Below, in pieces: positions 36,111-48,664 of a stretch of DNA of 64,000 nt. The translations under genes were made by a program, and so were the position numbers. The stretch is from contig OX578153.1 in the NCBI GenBank assembly GCA_951213105.1, positions 58,476,520-58,540,519 of the forward strand, read 5' to 3'. The notes beneath the pieces were generated by a model. The model searched no databases, was not told the DNA's origin, and worked only from the letters and a program-made list of their open reading frames with translations. This stretch comes from Amaurobius ferox. Its lineage: Eukaryota; Arthropoda; Arachnida; Araneae; Amaurobiidae. The first letter of the stretch is position 1. Each line of letters begins with the position of its first letter.

Positions 36111-36784
36111 TTTCTAAAAAGAAAATTATATTTTACCAATCTTGTAAGGCCAGGAAGGTATTGCATTTTGAAGAAAATACAAAATACTTTCGAAATCAAA
36201 TGTTGAGTAAAATACATAATATTTACCCTTGCGTAGAAAAGAAATTACAAAATACATAAATAATTTTATTGAACATTAACAGAGTCGTATAATTACAATA
36301 AATCAAAATACTGCTTGTAAGACAATGACTTACAAAACTTTTTGAAGGCAGCAGGCATATGTAAGTAGGTGACATTTGTTTTGAAAGCTTTTTAAGATAC
36401 TTCTTCAGATCAAAAGAACAGGTAAAGGAGTATCCACCATTTACAACTACAAAAAAAGACTATTCGGTTGCTGAACGAATATTTATTTCTCATTAACTGT
36501 ACTTCTTTTGAGAATTATCGAAGGAGCTTATTTAGAGCGTGTCAAAATCGGTTCTGTATTATTTATTAATCGTATCAAACTCATATTTAGGAAGCAGCCA
36601 ACATCGGTTAATTCGTTCTACAGAGGATGTTCACACATTTTTGTAACGATTTTGTAAAAATGTATATATATATATAAACAAAGATAAGAATTTCATTTTC
36701 TAATATGTCCAGTCTGATAGCTCTTTTGTTGAACTATCATATTACATCTTTATTTCCAAGATAAAAGAGCTTTTCTTAAAATAT

Positions 36785-37460
36785 TAAGGTTGATTATGTT
36801 CCACTCCTCCACCACAATCTTTCAGAGTCCATCCAATGTTTTGGGATGCCGCTTATAAAGGGCTTGTTTTAAAAGTCCAAATGCACAGTAATCCATAGGA
36901 GACAGGTCGGGGGACTTGGGTGGGATGCATTTAAATGGAATAGCCTCTATTCCGGTTTCATTTCTCATTTTTTCAAAAAATATAGCAGTAGATTTAGAGG
37001 TATGGCTGCTAACCTTATCCTGATTGAACTTAACACAGTGAAGATTGTTTTGGTAAAGTGATGGAATGTCTTTTTGGAAAACAGGTGTTAAAACATATTT
37101 CTGATAGTAATCAGAGTTAATTTTGACATATTTTCTACTTTCCTTATTTAAAGTTTTCCATTATAAGAGAATACAGCAATAACCACAAAACCTTTAGCAA
37201 AACTTCCCTTGTTTTCTCTGAACCAACCTTTGTTGGGTATACATTATTTACCTTTTTACCAGTCAAATGTAAACTTTGACGTTTCTTTCCTTTTTTATTA
37301 ATCATATCACTTAATTTACGTGTAGAAATATTAAAACCACGCTTTTCACAACTTTTTTTAATAATCGAATAAGAGTATTATAATTTAATAAGAGTATTTC
37401 TCTTCGGAAAGAGCAAAAATATAGCCTTCGATCCATTGTTTATTATCTAGCGACATTTTA
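36785..37460 (-). pseudogene. Mariner-like transposase remnant
   Basis: Reading the minus strand in shifting frames gives a start-like MSLDNKQWIEGYIFALSEE, then KKRQSLHLTGKKVNNVYP, then QDKVSSHTSKSTAIFFEKM and KSPDLSPMDYCAFGLLKQAL. The last segment is the Tc1/mariner third catalytic region with Asp (SPMDYC) where Tc1 has Glu, so this is a mariner-side DDxD enzyme. Several stops and frameshifts make it inactive. I found no clear inverted ends. Confidence 0.65.
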
Positions 37461-37530
37461 AAGCAAAGAATATTTTTAATGATGCAGACGATAATTAAAC
37501 CTCATTTCGACTTAATTCAAGTCAGGGTTT

Positions 37531-38840
37531 TTAACACTTTACAACAAAGTTGAAAAGTGTTTATAACTTTGTTCATTCTGTCTGTCTGTCTGTCTGTCTG
37601 TCTGTCCGTTAGCACGATAACTGCCGTAAAAATGACTTAATCAAAATGAAATTTTAGTATGTTGTTCAGACGGTCTGTAGGACCTATGGGAATATAAATG
37701 AATAATATCACCCAATTAGTTTTGGATTGAACCCGGGTTGAAAAAATGGAATACATTGAGCCCTATGGGACCTAATTTTTCAAGCATTTTTTAAGCGGAT
37801 TTAAAATTCACAAATTGCTTCGAAAATTTTAGGCAATATTCAAATTGTTCCATAAAATATATAAAAAAAAATTCAGCGAAATATATTCAGTAGTTTTTTA
37901 AATAAAAATTAAAATAATAATAACACCTCTTATATGAAGCGATCACGTGTCCATGATATGAAACGATCACATGACCCACTTCAAAATGATATATGGCATC
38001 CATCTTGTGTCAAAATCGTGATTTTTAAAGTTCTTTTTAATTCATATTGAGTGTTGTATCCGTCCTAAAACTACTTTATTTTTGCCTAAATTCTGTGCAT
38101 CTACATACTAAAACAACGCAATGACATTATATTTCAGTTTAAATGCTCATCCAAATATGATTATTTCTACTATTAAGCCTATTTTTCACCTATGTAAAAT
38201 GTAAACAGCAAAATATATAGAATGAGTTATATTAGAATCGCTGTAATTCTTTAACACAAAATAATTTAGTCCATGGAGTCTGCTTAGCTGATATGAATGA
38301 AATATTCATTGATTTTAGAAAGAGAAGGACGATATTTTTCGATGAAGTTTTACGCATAGAGATTACTTACTTGTAGCTCAATGGTCTTAATTTTTAAATA
38401 AAATAAATTATTATAGTATTGTGATGAATGACATGAATGGGGGAATTATTTATGAATGAAATGTTGCTTTTATAGAGAGAGCCAGGCGTGTTATTTTTTT
38501 ATGACGTCATTTGAATGAATTTCAGTTGTTTTCGATGAAGTTTTCAAATATAATAAATTATCGTAGTATTATGATAATTCTAAAATTATTACCGAGGAAT
38601 GTATCACATTTTAGAGATATTTAAACCAGGCAATTTATACTTTAATGCCGTCATTTGAATGAAGTTAATTTTTTTCGATGAAGGTTTATGGTTTCAAATA
38701 TAATAAATTAATGTAGTATTGTGATAAGTTTTAAAATATTATCGAGGAATGTACTGCATTTTAGACATGTTTAAATAAAATTGCATTGAAGTTGGAAAGT
38801 GTTTCATAATCAATGCTTTAAGCATGATTGATCTTTCTTG
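37531..38840 (-). repeat. C-family repeat, copy C3 (full length, reverse)
   Basis: Its left edge is a hairpin with 13-nt arms AACACTTTACAAC and GTTGAAAAGTGTT (one mismatch, AAA loop). Next come a TGTC repeat (37578-37608), the GATCACATGACCC segment, the GACGTCATTTGAATG motif and, at the far right, CAATGCTTTAAGCATGATTG then ATCTTTCTTG. At 1.31 kb it is the longest copy and defines both family ends. Confidence 0.78.
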
Positions 38841-39964
38841 TTTATATTTAAATTTAATTCATGGAGAAAGTCAAAATCGTTGCAAAAATGTGTGAACACC
38901 CTATGTAGCATTTAATAATTTTAGATGGTCTAAGCTCATATCACATGACATATTTTCCATGTAGTCATGGGCGTATTTAAGAGAGAGATGTTAAAGGGTA
39001 CCAAAGCACCCCCCACCCCCCCGAGAAAATTGTTAATTTAATTAAAAGCCAATATAAAAGAGAAAAAATCAGAAAAATGCGTTTTAGAATTAGAACATTC
39101 AACTACACTTGTGTGTTTTCTTCTATGTGTTTATTAATAATAGCAATTTAAACTTATACCTAAATTGAAAACTTGGGATTATTGCATTTGGTATGTTTAT
39201 GAATATCCAATTTGTTAGTTTAGTTGCTTTGTCTCCAGGAAGGTTCTGTTAAAAATACGGAAATCTGTTACGAAAGGGGGGAATATTTTTTAAAGGTGGT
39301 CCACAATGATTTTTAAAAATTAGTGCATACTAATTTTTAAAAGTGATATACACACTTATTCTTAAAATATGATGATCATACAACCTATTCAAATTAACTG
39401 TGTAACAATACATATTTCAAGGTTCCGGCCACCCAAACTGCTGCTCATGTCTGCGGACGAGTCGGGCGGTCTGGGTTTTCAACATATCTCACGGTTGATA
39501 GTAATCTATAAATTTTGAATGCAATCAATTTATCAGCCATCTAGTCAGCTTTCTATGTCACTGAGAGGATAATGTATTTGGAAATAATTTTTGTCCTCCC
39601 AAATTTTGTTCGCTCTCTTGGGATAAATCCAAATTTTAACTATGTTTGATTCTGTACCATGATCGATACTACAAAGGTGCAAAAAATCAGCCTTCTAAGT
39701 TAACGGGGCTTCTGGAGGTTCTAAAAGTGCTTTTTATCTTTCATTTTCTCCACTCCCCAGGAGTAAATCGAATGACATTTCTCCGTTATGCTCTCTACCG
39801 TAGTTGATAATATAAGTGTTCAAAGTTTCAGATCAGAGGAGACGCTTCTGTAGAATCTGAAAGTACTTTCATCCCCTTATGCCCATTTCTTCAGCTCCAG
39901 TGGGTAAATTGCAAGTGCAGCTCCGTTAGGTTCTGTACCATAGTCGATAGTATAAAGTGACTTG
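38841..39964. other. Spacer with a SINE tail fragment and ~130-bp repeats
   Basis: 39420-39483 (+) is a SINE 3' end of the second tail type (GGTTCCGGCC... GGGCGGTCTGGGTTTTCAAC) flanked by ACATATTTCA and ACATATCTCA. 39590-39964 holds about three diverged ~130-bp repeats (CTCCGTTAGGTTCTGTACC, GCTTCTG, AATCTGAAAGTA). The same repeat lies at 42775-43065 and in its two duplicates. Confidence 0.6.
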
Positions 39965-40250
39965 TTGCAAATCGGCACTCCAGTGTTTATGTTGATGAGC
40001 CCATTGTAGACGCAGACGTCGATGGTTTTGCATCAGGAGAATCCTATACAAAGAAATTCTCACACTCAATCAACAATGCAGCAGACGCCGACGAATTGTT
40101 GGAGCAGACAATGACACACGTGTAGCTGTGTTCTAACGTTCTGCCAACTGTCGAGATGAAACTATACTGTCCATCACTGCCATTCGAATGAGATGTCTAT
40201 CATCCCGTGCTGATGTAACATTTCGTCGTCCGTCGTGTTTCAATATTTAT
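39965..40250 (-). pseudogene. Tc1-like transposase N-terminal fragment
   Basis: The minus strand reads GRRNVTSARDDRHLIRMAVM, then SRQLAER, TIRRRLLHC, and NHRRLRLQWAHQHKHW. This is the Tc1 helix-turn-helix pair and the linker to the catalytic core. Two in-frame stops are present and the catalytic domain is absent. It complements, but is separate from, the C-terminal fragment at 13.4 kb. Confidence 0.78.
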
Positions 40251-41154
40251 AAACATGAGTATAATGTGCTTTTAATTTAAGAATCCATAAAATACAAGTT
40301 GTGATATCAATGCTTACAAAACTTTAGATTAATTTCAAGCTATTACTGGCAATTGCTACATATACTATGCAATATGTAGTAATTGTTATATACTAGCAAT
40401 TACTACATATACTATTTGTGTTGTAGCTATATACTAGCAATTACTACATATATTATTTGTGTTGCAGCTATTACTACAACATAAATCACAAGTTAGATAG
40501 GCATTAAAAAGTATTTAAACTTTCCATTACAAATATTCCACCTTCCGCAATACAAATTATCATAAAAAATGCAACATAAAATGTATACTTAGTATTCCTG
40601 CCACAAATAGACGCTAAGAATGTCAAACATCAATTTTTAAAATAAATAATATTTATTAAAATCACGATAACGGGACATACAAGTTACAACTTTACTTAGT
40701 ACACTGGGCAATAAAACTATTATTGCGATAATAAAAGCATAATTTTAAATACTTTCCAGAGTCCATTTCTCTGGAAAGCAAACCACGCACCATCGTGATA
40801 ATGCCATTTCTTCTAGTTTTTACAAGGGTGGATCAATTTCACATTAATACCATTCACCGATATACTATCTCACATCAGTACCATTCACGATATACTTTTT
40901 CCTCACAGAATTCTGAAGTCCGCACTCGTAAATACAAAGAGTTACATCTCCCTCTGTCATCTCACAGGATCATTCAATGTCCTTGCCAAAGACCTATATT
41001 GGTAACTCTTGAAAGTGTTATGACAGTTAGGAGTTGATTAATGACGTAGTTTCCGTCTACAGAAACTACGCCACTTTCTTTAGATAATTGTTTATAAAGC
41101 TCTCTTCCTTCATTATCCTTGTCCTATTTGCCTTGCCACACGTTCATGCTATTT
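40251..41154. other. Spacer with short ACTACATATACTAT repeats
   Basis: 40340-40490 carries three similar ~65-bp units built on GCAATTACTACATATACTAT and TTTGTGTTGTAGCT. At 41045-41070 is a small hairpin CGTAGTTTC/GAAACTACG. An 80-codon frame (40795-41037, +) has no recognised family. Confidence 0.4.
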
Positions 41155-42790
41155 TGAAGCAATTTTTTTTGGTTGGATTTTGCTCAACTTGAAATGGTAA
41201 TCCACGTCATCTAGTTTCGTAGCTTCTTTCGCTAAGTTGTCTGCCGTTTCATTCCTCTTCTTGCCAATATGGTGTTTTACCCAATGTTATTTGATACTAC
41301 CACTATAGGGTAAGATGTTAGCCTTCAAAGCGTCTACCCTCTCATTTTTGGATCTCAAACGAGCTTGAAGCTTGTTAATTTTGACTTGAAGTCGGTTCAA
41401 ATGTGACAATTTTAATACAATTATCTATGTATTGTATATCTTTGTGAATTAGGTAGTACGTTTTGCGTAGTACGTACTACGCTGTACACATTGGTTGCAT
41501 CGTTCAACCTGTATTTTCCTTTCTCAATTATGGTATAATTCGTGTAAATCACGAAGACTGAGACAACACCGGTATTTTAGATCCATCGGTAAAGATAGTT
41601 GTTTCGTCTTTGTTATATATCTTCTCGTCCAGTTTTATTAACTTATCTTCGCAAGCGGGCTTGCTCGTTTATGTCCTACCTTCCCTTCCTTGTGGAATAA
41701 TAATGTAGTCATTTATAATTATGTGCATCATTCGATATGGAGATGCCTTTTTATTTGGATTAATATTCAGCGGTATGCATCCGGCTAACATTTGGATAGC
41801 GTTATTCGCGGATCAATTTGTTATTAGTTCTAATATTATTATGCAAAATTTAAAGTTCTGTGCGTGGTGAATTTTTCTGTTGCTTTAAGATAAATCCCTT
41901 TCAAAATTTCTGGTCTTAAACCCGATGAAACGCTCACGAATCTTGTGAGTTTTTGTGCTGGAGGTTTGCCACTTTATTTATGACTTCGTTCGGATGTGGG
42001 ATTCAATAGGTTCTGTCACCGAATAGCAGACCCATATATTTGAGTTCATTGGCATACGAGGAATCATCGGATGTCCATCATCTCTGCAGTCGTTTTTAGG
42101 AGACTCTTCTCTCCAAAATCAGAAAATCAACTGACGCTTCTTTTTCTCAAAATCTGACTCTCTCTCTCTCGAACATCCGAAAAATGTCACCTCCTGCACA
42201 ATTGCGCCCCAGGTTATCATTGGTTCCCCCACAAAAGCCCCTGGTATTTTCATTGGATATTAAAAGGTTACATCCAGCTATTGGGTGCTGTCATCACAGA
42301 GGGTTGGTTAGCACCCCAGAATTAATGTGTGACATCTGGGCCAAAATTCCCACGTACCCGGGCGCACGTGCGGCCGGAAACGGTCAAGGGGTCAGCTCTC
42401 CCCAAAACGCCCTGCTGTGGGCCCCTCTGAAACTGAGAATTCTCTGTCTATTTTTCGAAGAAGCGTTGTTTCTTCACCCTTTTACAGGTGTTCTCCTAGG
42501 GAATCATATATGTATTGTGGAAGTAACACAGGGACCATCTTTATCGATGGCAATCCCTCCACAACTCACAATGTTACATATTTGCCATGTAACAGCATCC
42601 ACACCCATATTACTAAAGAGAAACGATGTAGTAGAGTAATGATTACTGAGATAACATCCGCAAATGCCTGAATGCGGATGATTTCATTTTCAAAATCAGT
42701 TTTGAGAGCCAAATTAACAATCATGAGCCATAAAATGGGGGCCATGTTAAATCCTTTAGGGTCCTAATATTATATCCAAGTTGGGTTTAG
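41155..42790 (-). pseudogene. Jockey-like non-LTR retrotransposon remnant
   Basis: In minus-strand order: KGFNMAPILWLMIVNLALK and QAFADV (RT motif C-like, second Asp lost) near 42640-42740; a region with AFADD-to-tail spacing; ANELKYMGLLFGDRTYWIPH near 42040; VLAGCIPLNIN-type segment near 41780; IFTDGSKIP (RNase H start) near 41580; KKRNETADNLAKEATKL (RNase H end) near 41230. Many frameshifts. RT plus RNase H without LTRs fits the jockey/I group. The 42127 edge of the tandem triplication lies inside it. Confidence 0.6.
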
Positions 42791-44074
42791 TGACCCCGGG
42801 AGAAAATCAGAAGTCTGGCTCCGTTAGGTTTTGCACTGTAGTTGATATTACAATTGTGCAAAGATTCAGTCTTCCAGGTTAAGAAAGGAGCTTCTGGAGA
42901 ATCTGAAAGTAGTTTTCATCTTCTACCCCACTTCCTCCACTACCGGGTAGATAAATCGAAAGTCAGTCCCCGTCAAATTCTGTATCTTCGACAATAGTAT
43001 AAGTGTGCAAAGATTCAGCCTTCTATGTCACCACGGAGCTTCTGAAGGATCTGGAAAGATAAAAACACGTTACACAATTGCATATATTGATTTGCATATT
43101 TTAAATATATCTGTAATACTATATTAAAATGTCAAGGTCAATTGAATGATAGGCGTGGACGGAGTCTCTGAAAGGGGGAGGGATTAAAAAGGGAGGAGCT
43201 GCTAAATTTTATTTTCCAATAACATCCCCTGTCGAGAATGAATACAACTTTATCACCATCGCGAAAGGGGAGGAGTTATAACCCCACTTCTACCTACGAG
43301 ACTGAATTTTATACATTATCCGAGATTTTAAATATTCCTTATAACCAAACTATTTTTTTGTTTTAAATATTGAAATATTTGTTTCACAATAATATGAGCT
43401 TAAACATTCCAAAGTAACCTAATTTGTTACCGCTTTCATGCATGGATGAAACTTAGATTCGACATCTATTTTTCTATTACACCATTAAATAAATGTAAAT
43501 GCACAATACATATTGATCTTCCGAAATTTTGAGCCAGCTGTATTCTTTCTCGTTGAAATATAATTATAAAAACGACATTCATTAGAAAGTGTACAAAAAC
43601 TCCAAAAAAGATGGGACCCTCAATATGGCCGCTGTCAGTTGGCGATATTTATCCACCCCCTCAGAAGTGTTTAACGACTTTCCCATATAATGAGAAGAAC
43701 AGAGAATCTCTTTATATTCTATCTTCCTCCGCGTGTGTGCTCCTGTCATATATGCAAATTTTGCGGTTACACGTTGTTTCATTTGCCAAATATGCTAATT
43801 TTTCGGTATGTTGCTCACATTTTGGACATTGTATAATTGTGCAAGTTATACTAAACATTTTTTTTACCTTATTAACCTTATTTTACCTAACGCCTTAAGC
43901 AAGTTACACTAACTTTGTTTTCTTTTCCTTGACAACTTTCATACTTATATCTTCAGAAAAGTACTTTTCATATCATTTTTTTGCTTTACTATAAAGAATA
44001 TATTTTATAACGAATAATTTATTTAACTGTAAATTATATTCTATACTGACAAAAAAATATATTTGTCTTTACAG

Positions 44075-44421
44075 GAAATATCATACTTTTTCGACTATGA
44101 ATGTGACACAGAAGAATTTTTAAAATTTCCAAAGCATCTGAATATTTTAGTCAGTTCCGTACTAATAAAGAACTAACTCATCATCGATATCTGGTGAAGT
44201 TTTTGAAGCTAAAGGGTCGGATAAAGATTTCTTGGATGTATTTTCAAAAGTCTTTGGATTTTCTTACAAAATGTTTGATGTAAGTACCTGGTCAACCTAA
44301 CGGATAAGACGGACATTTATCTTGGGAATGTATATCTGGAAGAGGATTTATACTATGATGAATGGGCTATTTATCCGCATGGTACTACAGACATTACTTT
44401 TGTAATTCAGAAACCAGGTTT
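44075..44421 (+). pseudogene. IR pseudogene fragment in unit 1
   Basis: It is the 5' part of the ionotropic-receptor exon (from the TTTACAG acceptor at its left edge to QKPG), cut off at the duplication junction. Downstream it runs straight into LINE sequence, so the channel region is absent. Confidence 0.75.
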
Positions 44422-46369
44422 TCAACTGACGCTTCTTTTTCTCAAAATCTGACTCTCTCTCTCTCGAACATCCGAAAAATGTCACCTCTTGCACAATTGC
44501 GCCCCAGGTTATCATTGGTTCCCCCACAAAAGCCCCTGGTATTTTCATTGGATATTAAAAGGTTACATCCAGCTATTGGGTGCTGTCATCACAGAGGGTT
44601 GGTTAGCACCCCAGAATTAATGTGTGACATCTGGGCCAAAATTCCCACGTACCCGGGCGCACGTGCGGCCGGAAACGGTCAAGGGGTCAGCTCTCCCCAA
44701 AACGCCCTGCTGTGGGCCCCTCTGAAACTGAGAATTCTCTGTCTATTTTTCGAAGAAGCGTTGTTTCTTCACCCTTTTACAGGTGTTCTCCTAGGGAATC
44801 ATATATGTATTGTGGAAGTAACACAGGGACCATCTTTATCGATGGCAATCCCTCCACAACTCACAATGTTACATATTTGCCATGTAACAGCATCCACACC
44901 CATATTACTAAAGAGAAACGATGTAGTAGAGTAATGATTACTGAGATAACATCCGCAAATGCCTGAATGCGGATGATTTCATTTTCAAAATCAGTTTTGA
45001 GAGCCAAATTAACAATCATGAGCCATAAAATGGGGGCCATGTTAAATCCTTTAGGGTCCTAATATTATATCCAAGTTGGGTTTAGTGACCCCGGGAGAAA
45101 ATCAGAAGTCTGGCTCCGTTAGGTTTTGCACTGTAGTTGATATTACAATTGTGCAAAGATTCAGTCTTCCAGGTTAAGAAAGGAGCTTCTGGAGAATCTG
45201 AAAGTAGTTTTCATCTTCTACCCCACTTCCTCCACTACCGGGTAGATAAATCGAAAGTCAGTCCCCGTCAAATTCTGTATCTTCGACAATAGTATAAGTG
45301 TGCAAAGATTCAGCCTTCTATGTCACCACGGAGCTTCTGAAGGATCTGGAAAGATAAAAACACGTTACACAATTGCATATATTGATTTGCATATTTTAAA
45401 TATATCTGTAATACTATATTAAAATGTCAAGGTCAATTGAATGATAGGCGTGGACGGAGTCTCTGAAAGGGGGAGGGATTAAAAAGGGAGGAGCTGCTAA
45501 ATTTTATTTTCCAATAACATCCCCTGTCGAGAATGAATACAACTTTATCACCATCGCGAAAGGGGAGGAGTTATAACCCCACTTCTACCTACGAGACTGA
45601 ATTTTATACATTATCCGAGATTTTAAATATTCCTTATAACCAAACTATTTTTTTGTTTTAAATATTGAAATATTTGTTTCACAATAATATGAGCTTAAAC
45701 ATTCCAAAGTAACCTAATTTGTTACCGCTTTCATGCATGGATGAAACTTAGATTCGACATCTATTTTTCTATTACACCATTAAATAAATGTAAATGCACA
45801 ATACATATTGATCTTCCGAAATTTTGAGCCAGCTGTATTCTTTCTCGTTGAAATATAATTATAAAAACGACATTCATTAGAAAGTGTACAAAAACTCCAA
45901 AAAAGATGGGACCCTCAATATGGCCGCTGTCAGTTGGCGATATTTATCCACCCCCTCAGAAGTGTTTAACGACTTTCCCATATAATGAGAAGAACAGAGA
46001 ATCTCTTTATATTCTATCTTCCTCCGCGTGTGTGCTCCTGTCATATATGCAAATTTTGCGGTTACACGTTGTTTCATTTGCCAAATATGCTAATTTTTCG
46101 GTATGTTGCTCACATTTTGGACATTGTATAATTGTGCAAGTTATACTAAACATTTTTTTTACCTTATTAACCTTATTTTACCTAACGCCTTAAGCAAGTT
46201 ACACTAACTTTGTTTTCTTTTCCTTGACAACTTTCATACTTATATCTTCAGAAAAGTACTTTTCATATCATTTTTTTGCTTTACTATAAAGAATATATTT
46301 TATAACGAATAATTTATTTAACTGTAAATTATATTCTATACTGACAAAAAAATATATTTGTCTTTACAG

Positions 46370-46716
46370 GAAATATCATACTTTTTCGACTATGAATGTG
46401 ACACAGAAGAATTTTTAAAATTTCCAAAGCATCTGAATATTTTAGTCAGTTCCGTACTAATAAAGAACTAACTCATCATCGATATCTGGTGAAGTTTTTG
46501 AAGCTAAAGGGTCGGATAAAGATTTCTTGGATGTATTTTCAAAAGTCTTTGGATTTTCTTACAAAATGTTTGATGTAAGTACCTGGTCAACCTAACGGAT
46601 AAGACGGACATTTATCTTGGGAATGTATATCTGGAAGAGGATTTATACTATGATGAATGGGCTATTTATCCGCATGGTACTACAGACATTACTTTTGTAA
46701 TTCAGAAACCAAGTTT
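46370..46716 (+). pseudogene. IR pseudogene fragment in unit 2
   Basis: It is the same truncated ionotropic-receptor fragment as in unit 1, with one base change by the junction (AAACCAAGTTTT). It lacks the transmembrane and pore segments. Confidence 0.75.
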
Positions 46717-48664
46717 TCAACTGACGCTTCTTTTTCTCAAAATCTGACTCTCTCTCTCTCGAACATCCGAAAAATGTCACCTCTTGCACAATTGCGCCCC
46801 AGGTTATCATTGGTTCCCCCACAAAAGCCCCTGGTATTTTCATTGGATATTAAAAGGTTACATCCAGCTATTGGGTGCTGTCATCACAGAGGGTTGGTTA
46901 GCACCCCAGAATTAATGTGTGACATCTGGGCCAAAATTCCCACGTACCCGGGCGCACGTGCGGCCGGAAACGGTCAAGGGGTCAGCTCTCCCCAAAACGC
47001 CCTGCTGTGGGCCCCTCTGAAACTGAGAATTCTCTGTCTATTTTTCGAAGAAGCGTTGTTTCTTCACCCTTTTACAGGTGTTCTCCTAGGGAATCATATA
47101 TGTATTGTGGAAGTAACACAGGGACCATCTTTATCGATGGCAATCCCTCCACAACTCACAATGTTACATATTTGCCATGTAACAGCATCCACACCCATAT
47201 TACTAAAGAGAAACGATGTAGTAGAGTAATGATTACTGAGATAACATCCGCAAATGCCTGAATGCGGATGATTTCATTTTCAAAATCAGTTTTGAGAGCC
47301 AAATTAACAATCATGAGCCATAAAATGGGGGCCATGTTAAATCCTTTAGGGTCCTAATATTATATCCAAGTTGGGTTTAGTGACCCCGGGAGAAAATCAG
47401 AAGTCTGGCTCCGTTAGGTTTTGCACTGTAGTTGATATTACAATTGTGCAAAGATTCAGTCTTCCAGGTTAAGAAAGGAGCTTCTGGAGAATCTGAAAGT
47501 AGTTTTCATCTTCTACCCCACTTCCTCCACTACCGGGTAGATAAATCGAAAGTCAGTCCCCGTCAAATTCTGTATCTTCGACAATAGTATAAGTGTGCAA
47601 AGATTCAGCCTTCTATGTCACCACGGAGCTTCTGAAGGATCTGGAAAGATAAAAACACGTTACACAATTGCATATATTGATTTGCATATTTTAAATATAT
47701 CTGTAATACTATATTAAAATGTCAAGGTCAATTGAATGATAGGCGTGGACGGAGTCTCTGAAAGGGGGAGGGATTAAAAAGGGAGGAGCTGCTAAATTTT
47801 ATTTTCCAATAACATCCCCTGTCGAGAATGAATACAACTTTATCACCATCGCGAAAGGGGAGGAGTTATAACCCCACTTCTACCTACGAGACTGAATTTT
47901 ATACATTATCCGAGATTTTAAATATTCCTTATAACCAAACTATTTTTTTGTTTTAAATATTGAAATATTTGTTTCACAATAATATGAGCTTAAACATTCC
48001 AAAGTAACCTAATTTGTTACCGCTTTCATGCATGGATGAAACTTAGATTCGACATCTATTTTTCTATTACACCATTAAATAAATGTAAATGCACAATACA
48101 TATTGATCTTCCGAAATTTTGAGCCAGCTGTATTCTTTCTCGTTGAAATATAATTATAAAAACGACATTCATTAGAAAGTGTACAAAAACTCCAAAAAAG
48201 ATGGGACCCTCAATATGGCCGCTGTCAGTTGGCGATATTTATCCACCCCCTCAGAAGTGTTTAACGACTTTCCCATATAATGAGAAGAACAGAGAATCTC
48301 TTTATATTCTATCTTCCTCCGCGTGTGTGCTCCTGTCATATATGCAAATTTTGCGGTTACACGTTGTTTCATTTGCCAAATATGCTAATTTTTCGGTATG
48401 TTGCTCACATTTTGGACATTGTATAATTGTGCAAGTTATACTAAACATTTTTTTTACCTTATTAACCTTATTTTACCTAACGCCTTAAGCAAGTTACACT
48501 AACTTTGTTTTCTTTTCCTTGACAACTTTCATACTTATATCTTCAGAAAAGTACTTTTCATATCATTTTTTTGCTTTACTATAAAGAATATATTTTATAA
48601 CGAATAATTTATTTAACTGTAAATTATATTCTATACTGACAAAAAAATATATTTGTCTTTACAG

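Noticed and set aside
42184..42639. 151-codon plus-strand frame, repeated in each tandem unit
   Set aside because: It is antisense to a LINE remnant, resembles no protein I know, and its copy number is due to the segmental duplication.
43582..43898. Paired 66- and 95-codon frames recurring three times
   Set aside because: They overlap on opposite strands and recur only because the 2,295-bp unit is triplicated; no domain was recognised.
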